DNA of 64,000 bases from the NCBI RefSeq assembly GCF_006438875.1, contig NZ_RCZH01000020.1, forward strand, positions 1 through 64,000, read 5' to 3'. Each line of letters starts with the position of its first letter. Position 1 is the stretch's first letter. A program made the position numbers and the translations under genes. This DNA is from Flavobacterium pectinovorum. Lineage in GTDB: Bacteria; Bacteroidota; Bacteroidia; Flavobacteriales; Flavobacteriaceae. Positions 45,500 to 53,822 of the stretch are shown here, piece by piece. The notes beneath the pieces are model-generated. The model was not told the origin of the DNA. It was given only the letters and a program-made list of their open reading frames with translations, and did not search any database.

Positions 45500-47115
45500 G
45501 CAGACAAAAATCTACATTAGATTTCACAATAACTGAAAAATCATTTTTTTTGGCATTTGTTATCTTTCTGTTATCTGGGTTCTATATCGTTATTAATGCC
45601 CAGTCAAAAGAAATCACCACAGTCTATAATGTTCGTAATTACGGTGCAATTGGTGACGGAAAAACTCTCGACAGCCCTGCCATTAATAAAGCAATTGAAG
45701 AAGCTGCAAAATCCGGAGGAGGAACAGTCTGGATTCCGGCAGGAACTTATTTAAGCGGTTCTATCCATTTACAAAGCAACATTAATTTACACCTTGATTC
45801 TGGTGCAACAATTTTGGGCGCTCCACAAGAAATGAATGCTTATGATGAAACGGAATCTTACACATTTGGACCTTATCAGGACGGCGCACACAGCTATTTT
45901 CACAATAGTTTAATTTGGGGAGAAAATCTGGTCAACATTTCTATTACCGGGAACGGACTTATAAATGGTGGCGGAATTATACGTGATGATCTTATTTTGA
46001 ATAAAATGAACGATCACGACAATTGGAAAAATCCAACTAAAAATAATATGCCGGCTTTAAGATTGGGCAACAAAACCATTGCATTAAAGTTATGCAAAAA
46101 TGTTTTAATCCGTGATATTACAATTGTACACGGCGGACATTTTGGAATGTTATTAACGGGTTGCGAAATCATGACCATAGATAATGTAACGATGGATACA
46201 AACCGTGACGGGATTGATATTGATTGTTGCAGAAATACTACTGTTTCAAACTGCCGAATCAATTCTCCAGGAGATGACGGAATCTGTCTAAAAAGTACGT
46301 TTGCTCTTGGAGAATTCAGGCTTACCGAAAATATTACCATTACAAACTGTCAGGTTTCCGGATTTCAGGAAGGTACTTTATTAGATGGAACCATGAAACC
46401 GCGACCAAATGCTTCGGGACGTATCAAACTTGGTACCGAATCCAGCGGTGGATTTAGAAACATTGCCATATCCAATTGCACTTTTAGAAGCTGTCGCGGA
46501 CTTGCCTTGGAATCTGTAGATGGCGGAATTTTAGAAAACATCACCATTTCTAATATTACCATGATCGACTTGTATCATTATGCCATTTATATCGCTACGG
46601 GAAACCGAAACCGTTCTCCCAACGTTAAAACAAACAGCAGAATGAAAAATGTTTTGATTTCAAATGTCATTGCGACTGGTGTGGATATGATGAGCGGGAT
46701 TCAAATTATTGGATTACCTGAACAGCCAATTGATGGTCTTCGATTAGAAAATATCCGCTTAACCTCTAAAGGTGGCGGAACTCTAGAAGATGCAGCTATA
46801 AAACCAAGAGAATTGGGTGATGGTTATCCGGAACCTTATAAAATAGGAACCTTACCAGCTTATGGCATTTTTGCCAGACATGTAAAAAATTTAGAATTGG
46901 CAAACATCAATACTCAATTTGAAACAACCGATAAACGTCCGGCAGCGATGTTCTCAGATATTCAGGGATTGTATCTTGATAATTTAAAATTACAGGTAGC
47001 TAAAGGTATAAAAACCGCAGTATTTGCCGATGATGTTGCAACTATTACTACTCAAAATTCACCAGGAATTGACAAAAACCAATTACTCGAAAATTCAAAA
47101 AAACAAAAGAAATAA
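45496..47115 (+). CDS. GH28 family enzyme (polygalacturonase-like) 1
   Basis: A 539-residue secreted right-handed parallel beta-helix protein. The N-terminal segment NVRNYGAIGDGKTLDSPAINKAIEEA is typical of the family. Catalytic Asp candidates are Asp238 (NRDGIDID) and the pair Asp260-Asp261 (GDDGICLK). The usual G-H-G segment is replaced by KLGTESSGG (about 311-319), preceded by an insertion of roughly 25 residues. The family cleaves alpha-1,4-galacturonide or related uronan links by inversion. Signal peptide about 16-35. It overlaps the upstream orphan gene (ATGA) and lies 11 bases before the next GH28. Confidence 0.85.
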   Translation: MSRQKSTLDFTITEKSFFLAFVIFLLSGFYIVINAQSKEITTVYNVRNYGAIGDGKTLDSPAINKAIEEAAKSGGGTVWIPAGTYLSGSIHLQSNINLHLDSGATILGAPQEMNAYDETESYTFGPYQDGAHSYFHNSLIWGENLVNISITGNGLINGGGIIRDDLILNKMNDHDNWKNPTKNNMPALRLGNKTIALKLCKNVLIRDITIVHGGHFGMLLTGCEIMTIDNVTMDTNRDGIDIDCCRNTTVSNCRINSPGDDGICLKSTFALGEFRLTENITITNCQVSGFQEGTLLDGTMKPRPNASGRIKLGTESSGGFRNIAISNCTFRSCRGLALESVDGGILENITISNITMIDLYHYAIYIATGNRNRSPNVKTNSRMKNVLISNVIATGVDMMSGIQIIGLPEQPIDGLRLENIRLTSKGGGTLEDAAIKPRELGDGYPEPYKIGTLPAYGIFARHVKNLELANINTQFETTDKRPAAMFSDIQGLYLDNLKLQVAKGIKTAVFADDVATITTQNSPGIDKNQLLENSKKQKK

Positions 47116-47126
47116 ATCATAAAATA

Positions 47127-48782
47127 ATGAAAACGAAAGCCTGTCTTATTCTCTTTTTCACTTTTATTGCATTCCATTGTAACGCAAAAAACATCAATAT
47201 TTTAGAATATGGAGCTGTTGCAGATGGAAAAACATTAAACACAAAAGTCATTCAAAAAGCAATCGATGACTGCTCTATTTCTGGCGGCGGAACGGTTACG
47301 GTTCCTGTTGGGAATTTTTTGATTGGAACAATTTATCTAAAAAATGATGTTAATCTAAATCTTGAAAGTGGCGCTGTATTATTAGGAAGTACCAATATTG
47401 CAGATTACGATCCGATGAATTTAATTCGCGGAGTCGAAGTCAGTAATATTTCAATTACCGGAAACGGAACTATTGACGGACAAGGTCATACTTTTTGGAT
47501 TCCAGCCGATAGAAGCAAAATTCCTTATGATCGTGCACCAGAATGGATTCATCAAACCAAAAGCCCGAGAAACATGCTCAAGCTCGAAGGTTGCAAAAAT
47601 GTCAAAATCCAAAACATTCACCTAAAAGGATCAGACAGTTGGACTTTGCATTTATTAGGATGCGATCAGGTTGTCGTCGACGGAATCAGTATTCGAAATC
47701 CACTACAAGGTCCTAATACAGACGGAATTGACATTCAGGCTTGTAGTAATGTACGAATTGCCAATTGCGATATTTATACCAGAGATGATGCCATTTGTCT
47801 GAAAAACAGAGATCCAAAATATACCCACAAAGTTTGCGAGAATATCACCGTGACCAATTGTATTTTAACCACAGTTTGCAATTCATTCAAAATAGGAACT
47901 GAATCTCTGGGTGACTTCAAGAATATTGTTTTTAGTAATTCAGTCATAAAAACTGCCCGACCAGATGAAGAATTGGCAAAAGACGCAGCTCAATATATCG
48001 ATGTAAATGCACGAAGATATGGCTTGGCTGCTACCAGCGGTATTGCACTCGAAAGTGTTGACGGAGCCAATATTCAAGGCGTAACCATTTCGAATATTGT
48101 GATGGACGGAGCCTGGTGCCCAATATTTATAAGATTAGGAAATCGTGGTGCAGGCGAACAAAAAAAGGTTTTATCAACTGCCGGAACCATTAAAGATGTT
48201 ATGATCTCGAACATTGTCGCGTATAATGCCAGTATTGCTTCGTCGATTACTTCAATTCCGGGTTCTTATGTCGAAAATGTCGTTTTAAGCAATATCATTA
48301 TAAAAACACTTGGTGGCGAAGATGAAAAAACAGCATCAATTGAACTTGACGAATTAGAAAAATCATATCCCGATCCTAAAATGTGGGGACGCGTTTTATC
48401 AAAATCAGACGACACCGATCCTATTCCAATCTCAGGGTTATTTATCAGACATGCAAAAAACATTCAGTTGAATGATGTTCAAATTTATGTGGACAAAGAC
48501 GATATGCGCCCTTTGGTCAAAGCAGAAGATGTGGAGGATTTATATGTAAATAATCTTAAAACTGATGGCAATAATAAAGGCAAATCTGTAATGGATTTCT
48601 CCGATGTTCGAAAAGCGACATTACTTAATTTGAATTTCCCTGTAACGATTCCGTGGTTTTCATTCAAAGGAATTAAGACAGAGGATATTACGATTCAAAC
48701 TTTAAAGAAATTCAAAAATGAAGATTTGATAAAGAAGGATAAAACAGTTTCAAAAGATGCCGTTAGACTGATAAATTTATAA
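47127..48782 (+). CDS. GH28 family enzyme (polygalacturonase-like) 2
   Basis: A 551-residue secreted beta-helix enzyme (signal peptide about 1-20). The NTD motif is intact (Asn197-Thr-Asp199 in PNTDGIDI) and so is the pair Asp220-Asp221 (TRDDAICLK). The G-H-G position reads CNSFKIGTES (251-260). An extra stretch DEELAKDAAQYIDVNARRYG lies after the core motifs. It is probably periplasmic, acting on oligosaccharides. It is in the same operon as GH28-1; a strong hairpin at 48791-48824 separates it from the next gene. Confidence 0.87.
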   Translation: MKTKACLILFFTFIAFHCNAKNINILEYGAVADGKTLNTKVIQKAIDDCSISGGGTVTVPVGNFLIGTIYLKNDVNLNLESGAVLLGSTNIADYDPMNLIRGVEVSNISITGNGTIDGQGHTFWIPADRSKIPYDRAPEWIHQTKSPRNMLKLEGCKNVKIQNIHLKGSDSWTLHLLGCDQVVVDGISIRNPLQGPNTDGIDIQACSNVRIANCDIYTRDDAICLKNRDPKYTHKVCENITVTNCILTTVCNSFKIGTESLGDFKNIVFSNSVIKTARPDEELAKDAAQYIDVNARRYGLAATSGIALESVDGANIQGVTISNIVMDGAWCPIFIRLGNRGAGEQKKVLSTAGTIKDVMISNIVAYNASIASSITSIPGSYVENVVLSNIIIKTLGGEDEKTASIELDELEKSYPDPKMWGRVLSKSDDTDPIPISGLFIRHAKNIQLNDVQIYVDKDDMRPLVKAEDVEDLYVNNLKTDGNNKGKSVMDFSDVRKATLLNLNFPVTIPWFSFKGIKTEDITIQTLKKFKNEDLIKKDKTVSKDAVRLINL

Positions 48783-48790
48783 TAATATAC

Positions 48791-48824
48791 GTCCTGCAAT
48801 CCCGAAACTTCGGGATTGCAGGAC
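48791..48824 (+). terminator. Perfect 15-bp hairpin inside the enzyme operon
   Basis: GTCCTGCAATCCCGA and its exact inverse enclose a four-base loop; A-runs but no T-run follow on the plus strand. The core CCCGA..TCGGG is a dispersed-repeat motif. It may cause partial termination or transcript processing between the GH28-2 gene and the six-hairpin gene. Confidence 0.5.
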
Positions 48825-48861
48825 AAAAAAACCACTAATAATAACTGTTAAGCATTCAATT

Positions 48862-50973
48862 ATGTATAAAAAAATCATACTGTTAGGTTTCTTTGTCTTT
48901 TTAATTTGTCCCGCTTTTGCACAAAATACGGGCATCAGCATAAAAGATATAGAAAAAGCGATCAGAGCAACAGATCTGGAGAGAAAAACTTACGCAGACA
49001 CCGCTGTGATTAATCTTTATCAGGGAAATGGCGTTTTCGGGAGTTCTTATGGAGCGCTTGGATTGCATATTAATCCAGCCAAAAACACAGCACTTACTAA
49101 ATACGGAAAAACAGAATATTATAATATGAATTATTTTGTCAGAGGCAAATTTGCTGCTGATTATCTGGTTCCGTTTGCGAAGTTTTACTGGGAAAAAGAA
49201 CCTGAAAAAATCACGAAATACAATCAGGCACAATCGTATTATGATGGTACTATTTCGACTCATTTTGAATATGATAAAAATAAAATCAACGTAAAAACCT
49301 GGTTTGACGCCGTTGATAAAAATTTGGCTGGATTAAACGTTGCAGTAGAAGGAAAATCTTCTGATATTATTTTTAAGCCTTTAGATATTTTAGAAGTTCA
49401 TTACGATCAAAAATTAACTCAGATTTCTAAAATAACAAACGAAAACGATCAATGGAAAATTGAGTTGTCGTGTCTGGATAAAACTATGTTTGTTTATCTA
49501 AAAACAAATGCCGCTGTAAAACTTCAGGATTCGAATTTGGTTCTGACATTACATTCAGGGGAAAACAATATACTACTTTCTGTAAAGGAACCGATTACAA
49601 TTTCTGCGGAGCAATCACTAAAACAATCTACAGAATGGTGGCATGAAAAATGGCAAAATATGGGAATTTTAATTACTCCTGAAATTCATGCGCAGCAAAT
49701 GTGGGTAAGATCAATGGCGCAGTTTTTATATTCTTTTAATGATAAAAAACTGGGCTTGCCGCCACCAATGGGATTCACAGGAAATCACTGGAATTTTGGC
49801 TATCCACAAGATGTTTCGTTTGTGCATACCATGTTGCTTTCGACAGGAAATATAGACATGGCAAAATCATGGATCGAATATTTTTCAGAACGAATTCCCG
49901 GAATGAAAGCCTACACCAAACGTCTATTAAATGTGGATGGAATCATGGCTCCGTGGGTTTTTCCGTTAGGCGATTTTGAGGGTTATCATACACCATCAGT
50001 TCCAAATAAATTTTACTATGAGATTCATAATTCGGGTTATATGGCTCGCATGACGTATGAAACGGCTGTATTTGTCAATGATCAAAGCTGGACGGACAAA
50101 TATGCAAAACCATTAATTGGCGAAACGGCTTTATTCTATAAAAATGTTTGTCAAAAAGGATCTGATAACCTTTGGCACATCATCATTCAGCCGTCGACAG
50201 GACAGGATGAAAAAGGCGGTGTTAATCAGGACGATTATTTATGTGCTTTATTTAGTGCCGAATATTGTTTTCAAAAAGCAATAGAATACAATTTAGATGA
50301 AGACGGAACCTACGCTAAAATCCTAAAAGAAGGATTAGCATTTCCAGAACTTAAGTCACAACGAGGTATTTATTTTACCAATAAAGGACGAGGAGAATCA
50401 GATTATGGTAACCAGAAACATCCTGTACAATTGAATCCGTTGGCATTTCTTCCAATAGAAAAAACAGTATCCGCTACTTCAAAAACCGCTTACGATCTTC
50501 GCTATGATATTACAATGGGTGCTAAAAAACCTTATTTCTTCGGATGGACTTTAGGTGAATTTCTATTGGCTGGATCAAGAATCGGAAATGTTATAGAATG
50601 GCAAAAAGACTGGGATAATCTTAGAAAAGCAAATTATGTTGATGCCGAATGGATTCAGGTATTCGAAACCAGCGGAGTTTACAAAGACTCTTATTATAAT
50701 ATTACCAATGGATTAATAACGCAGTCACTTCTAAACAATATAGTATCTGACTGGTACGGAAAATTGGAAATTGCCAAATGTAATCCGTGGAAAGAAAAAG
50801 TATATCTAAAAAATATCTATTCAAAACTTGGCGTAATTGTAAACGGTGAATTGGATACAAAATCGGCTTCATTAGAATTAAAAGCCTGGAAAGATTGTGA
50901 ATTTGACCTTAACGGAGAAAAAATCACTTTAAAGAAAAACGAAACCATTAAAAAGAAAATAGCTTTAAAATAA
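48862..50973 (+). CDS. Six-hairpin glycosidase-like protein (GH65/GH95-like)
   Basis: A 703-residue exported protein (signal ending CPAFAQ). A beta-sandwich N-terminal half (about 25-255; GVFGSSYGALGLHINP) precedes an (alpha/alpha)6 half starting near QQMWVRSMAQFLYSF. The latter has GNHWNFGYPQDVSFVHTMLL, GIMAPWVFPLGDFEGYHTP and PSTGQDEKGGVNQDDYL. A small C-terminal beta domain follows. This order matches GH65/GH95-type enzymes; acidic candidates are Asp and Glu in GDFEG and GQDE. I cannot assign a family or substrate. It ends 13 bases before the third GH28 gene. Confidence 0.6.
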   Translation: MYKKIILLGFFVFLICPAFAQNTGISIKDIEKAIRATDLERKTYADTAVINLYQGNGVFGSSYGALGLHINPAKNTALTKYGKTEYYNMNYFVRGKFAADYLVPFAKFYWEKEPEKITKYNQAQSYYDGTISTHFEYDKNKINVKTWFDAVDKNLAGLNVAVEGKSSDIIFKPLDILEVHYDQKLTQISKITNENDQWKIELSCLDKTMFVYLKTNAAVKLQDSNLVLTLHSGENNILLSVKEPITISAEQSLKQSTEWWHEKWQNMGILITPEIHAQQMWVRSMAQFLYSFNDKKLGLPPPMGFTGNHWNFGYPQDVSFVHTMLLSTGNIDMAKSWIEYFSERIPGMKAYTKRLLNVDGIMAPWVFPLGDFEGYHTPSVPNKFYYEIHNSGYMARMTYETAVFVNDQSWTDKYAKPLIGETALFYKNVCQKGSDNLWHIIIQPSTGQDEKGGVNQDDYLCALFSAEYCFQKAIEYNLDEDGTYAKILKEGLAFPELKSQRGIYFTNKGRGESDYGNQKHPVQLNPLAFLPIEKTVSATSKTAYDLRYDITMGAKKPYFFGWTLGEFLLAGSRIGNVIEWQKDWDNLRKANYVDAEWIQVFETSGVYKDSYYNITNGLITQSLLNNIVSDWYGKLEIAKCNPWKEKVYLKNIYSKLGVIVNGELDTKSASLELKAWKDCEFDLNGEKITLKKNETIKKKIALK

Positions 50974-50986
50974 AATATCTACTATC

Positions 50987-52465
50987 ATGAATAACAAATT
51001 TTCTATACTAATTCTTTGTTTGCTGACTTGCATTTTTTCAAATAATGCAATAGGACAAAAAAATGCATTTGATCAAAATAAATTAGCTTCTGATTTAGAA
51101 GTTATGGCAAAAAAACTAGAAAAATCATTGGCGATAGATCGCAGTAATTTTCCGGTTTATGATGTCGTTAAAGATTTTGGCGCAATAAACAACGGAGTAC
51201 AAGTAACGACAAAAGAATTACAAAGTGCCATTGATAAGTGTGCTGCAAACGGGCCTTCCCGACTTTTCTTTCCTGCTGGAATGTATCTTACCGGAACACT
51301 TATTTTAAAATCAGGCGTTCATATTGAATTGGACAAAAATGCAAAAATACTGGGAAGCACAGATGCAAAAGATTATCTGGTCATTCAGCCAGAATACAAA
51401 AACAATACAGATCTTCAGGTTGATAAATCGCTGTTTTACGCTGAGAAAGTAGACGGGATATCGATTACAGGAAAAGGAATGATTGACTTTCAGGGAACAA
51501 GTCCAGTTTATTTAGGAACTGGAAATAATGACAAACGCCGACCTTTTGGAATCAGAATCGTAAGTTCAAAAAACATTTATATAAGCGGTATAATGCTTTT
51601 GAATTCCCCACAATGGATGCAGCATTATCTGGATTGTGAAAACCTGATGGTAGAAAATATAAACGTTTTTAACCATGCACACCAAAACAATGACGGAATT
51701 GATATAGACGGTTGCCGTAATGTTTATGTTCGCAATTCCCGTATCGACAGTGATGACGATGCTATTTGCTTAAAAAGCAACGGACCTTCTGCCTGCGAAA
51801 ATGTCCTTATCGAAAACTGTATTGCCTCAAGCCACTGTAATTCCTTAAAACTAGGAACTGAAACTACAGGCGGATTCAAAAACATCATGTACCGAAATTG
51901 CAAAGTGGTTCAATCCGTAACCGGTTTTCATAAAGTAAACGGAACCGAAACAACCCGTACCGCCATCACCCTAATTATTACTGACGGAGGTAAAATGGAA
52001 AACGTTTGGTTTGATAATATCGAAGCGACAGATTGTGTAACACCAATATTTGTAACTCTAGGAAACAGAAGCCGCAAACATACCGCTACAGCACCAATAC
52101 CAGCTGTAGGAAGTATTAAAAACATCCTATTTTCTAATATAAAAGCTTTTGGAGCCGGACCAATGTCATCATCAATTACAGGATTAGACAATGCTAATAA
52201 AGTAACCAATGTTATCCTTAAAAATATCAATATTGAATTAACGCATCCCGGAAATCCTGAAGACAGAAGCATTGATATGACGAAACTTTTACAGGAAAAA
52301 AAACGGGGTTATCCGTCGCCTGATACCTTCGGAAATATGTCAAGTTATGGTTTCAATTTTAAATATGTGAACGGTTTAAAAATCGAAAATTTGAAATATG
52401 ATTTAAAATGTAAAGATCCGCGTGAAGCTACGATTTTTGAAGATTGCGAAAATGTGGTTAAATAA
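50987..52465 (+). CDS. GH28 family enzyme (polygalacturonase-like) 3
   Basis: A 492-residue secreted beta-helix enzyme (signal about 1-23, ending NAIGQ). A helical stretch of about 30 residues comes before the FGAINNGVQ start of the helix. Motifs: Asn235-Asp236 in QNNDGIDID, the pair Asp257-Asp258 in SDDDAICLK, and CNSLKLGTETTGG where G-H-G is usual. It is likely periplasmic, with no sorting tail. It is the last gene before a 200-bp inverted-repeat element, so it may end the operon. Confidence 0.87.
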   Translation: MNNKFSILILCLLTCIFSNNAIGQKNAFDQNKLASDLEVMAKKLEKSLAIDRSNFPVYDVVKDFGAINNGVQVTTKELQSAIDKCAANGPSRLFFPAGMYLTGTLILKSGVHIELDKNAKILGSTDAKDYLVIQPEYKNNTDLQVDKSLFYAEKVDGISITGKGMIDFQGTSPVYLGTGNNDKRRPFGIRIVSSKNIYISGIMLLNSPQWMQHYLDCENLMVENINVFNHAHQNNDGIDIDGCRNVYVRNSRIDSDDDAICLKSNGPSACENVLIENCIASSHCNSLKLGTETTGGFKNIMYRNCKVVQSVTGFHKVNGTETTRTAITLIITDGGKMENVWFDNIEATDCVTPIFVTLGNRSRKHTATAPIPAVGSIKNILFSNIKAFGAGPMSSSITGLDNANKVTNVILKNINIELTHPGNPEDRSIDMTKLLQEKKRGYPSPDTFGNMSSYGFNFKYVNGLKIENLKYDLKCKDPREATIFEDCENVVK

Positions 52466-52496
52466 TATTTTGGACGTAATTATATGTAGGGTTTGG

Positions 52497-52662
52497 TGTA
52501 GTCCCTACGGGACAATTTTCTGGGATGTTGGATATTTTTTCTACCAACATTTAAACTCCTAACGGAGTAATTCTTAGAAACTCTAAAAAAATATCTCGTA
52601 GAGATTACATATTGGTAGAAAAAACAAATTACGACCCTGAAAATTGTCCCGTAGGGACTACA
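52497..52662. repeat. Long nested inverted repeat between PUL genes
   Basis: A perfect 24-bp outer inverted repeat (52497-52520 and 52639-52662, containing GTCCCTACGGGAC) and a perfect 13-bp inner one (TTTTTTCTACCAA at 52535-52547, inverse at 52612-52624) surround CTCCTAACGGAG (52556). It can form a large cruciform. The palindrome style equals that at 40980-41150. No gene is credible here. Confidence 0.8.
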
Positions 52663-52746
52663 CAAACCTCAACCTATTAAATTATTTAAACACATCGGCA
52701 AAACAATCGAACAAATTAACGAATAAACAAATAAACATTTCATCAA

Positions 52747-53742
52747 ATGACTTATCAACCTTCATCAGAACGATATAAAAATATGGACTACAGACGCTGC
52801 GGTAATTCGGGTATTAAATTATCTGCGTTATCGTTGGGTTTGTGGCATAATTTCGGGAATGTCAATGATTTCGAAAACAGCCGTAATCTTATTCAAACTG
52901 CTTTTGATAATGGAATTAACCATTTTGATCTTGCTAATAATTATGGTCCGCCACCAGGTTCTGCCGAGGAAAATTTCGGGAAGATACTGAAACAGGATTT
53001 CAAAAATTACAGAGATGAAATGATCATTTCTACCAAAGCCGGTTATACCATGTGGGATGGTCCGTATGGCGATTGGGGTTCTAAAAAATATTTGGTTTCA
53101 AGTCTGGATCAAAGTCTTAAAAGGATGAGACTGGATTACGTAGATATTTTCTACCATCACAGGCCAGATCCTGAAACTCCTCTCGAAGAAACCATGACAG
53201 CTTTAGATCTTATTGTGCGACAAGGAAAAGCATTATATGTTGGACTTTCTAATTACAATGCGGAACAAACATTGCAAGCCGTAAAACTGCTTAAACACTT
53301 GGGAACTCCATGCCTGATCCATCAGCCTAAATACTCCATGTTTGTTCGTGATCCGGAAAATGGATTGCTTGATGTATTAGAAAAACAAGGCGTTGGCTGT
53401 ATTCCTTTTTCGCCTTTGGCACAAGGATTACTTTCTGATAAATATCTTAATGGAATTCCCGAGGATTCAAGAGTTGCCACAAGCGGACAATTCCTGAATG
53501 AAAGTCATATTACAGCTGAAAAAATACAAAAGATTTCCCTGCTCAATAATCTGGCAAAACAGCGCGGACAGAAACTGGCACATATGGCATTATCCTGGCT
53601 CCTGCGAGATAATCGAATAACATCAGTCTTAATAGGATCGAGTAAACCGGAACAAATTATAGATTCTATTGAAGCTCTAAAAAATATCATTTTTAGCGAA
53701 GAAGAATTAACTCTTATAAACTATATTTTGAATGACAAATAA
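52747..53742 (+). CDS. Aldo/keto reductase (YghZ-like)
   Basis: A 331-residue cytosolic NADPH-dependent reductase with a TIM barrel. Catalytic Tyr lies in NHFDLANNYGPPPGSAEENFG, Lys in IISTKAGYTMW and His in VDIFYHHRPDPETP. NADPH-binding LIGSSKPEQI is near the end. Length and motifs fit the YghZ/AKR14 group, which reduces aldehydes such as methylglyoxal or L-glyceraldehyde-3-phosphate. Inside this locus it may act on an aldehyde or uronate from sugar breakdown; that is inference. Confidence 0.85.
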   Translation: MTYQPSSERYKNMDYRRCGNSGIKLSALSLGLWHNFGNVNDFENSRNLIQTAFDNGINHFDLANNYGPPPGSAEENFGKILKQDFKNYRDEMIISTKAGYTMWDGPYGDWGSKKYLVSSLDQSLKRMRLDYVDIFYHHRPDPETPLEETMTALDLIVRQGKALYVGLSNYNAEQTLQAVKLLKHLGTPCLIHQPKYSMFVRDPENGLLDVLEKQGVGCIPFSPLAQGLLSDKYLNGIPEDSRVATSGQFLNESHITAEKIQKISLLNNLAKQRGQKLAHMALSWLLRDNRITSVLIGSSKPEQIIDSIEALKNIIFSEEELTLINYILNDK

Positions 53743-53763
53743 GTAAAAAAATTTAACAAAAAC

Positions 53764-53777
53764 CGTGTGCGCACACG
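53764..53777. promoter_or_regulatory. GC-rich palindrome, candidate operator
   Basis: CGTGTGCGCACACG is a perfect 14-bp palindrome in very AT-rich DNA, about 45 bases before the GH28-CBM gene start. Its size, symmetry and central CG fit a LacI/GalR-type operator. No such regulator gene is in the window, and I saw no second copy. Confidence 0.5.
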
Positions 53778-53822
53778 CGCAATATTAACTATTAAATAAC
53801 CACATTTTTAAAACAATTTATT

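Noticed and set aside
52480..52665. Minus-strand open frame of 61 codons
   Set aside because: It lies wholly within the nested inverted repeat and has no homology-like features.
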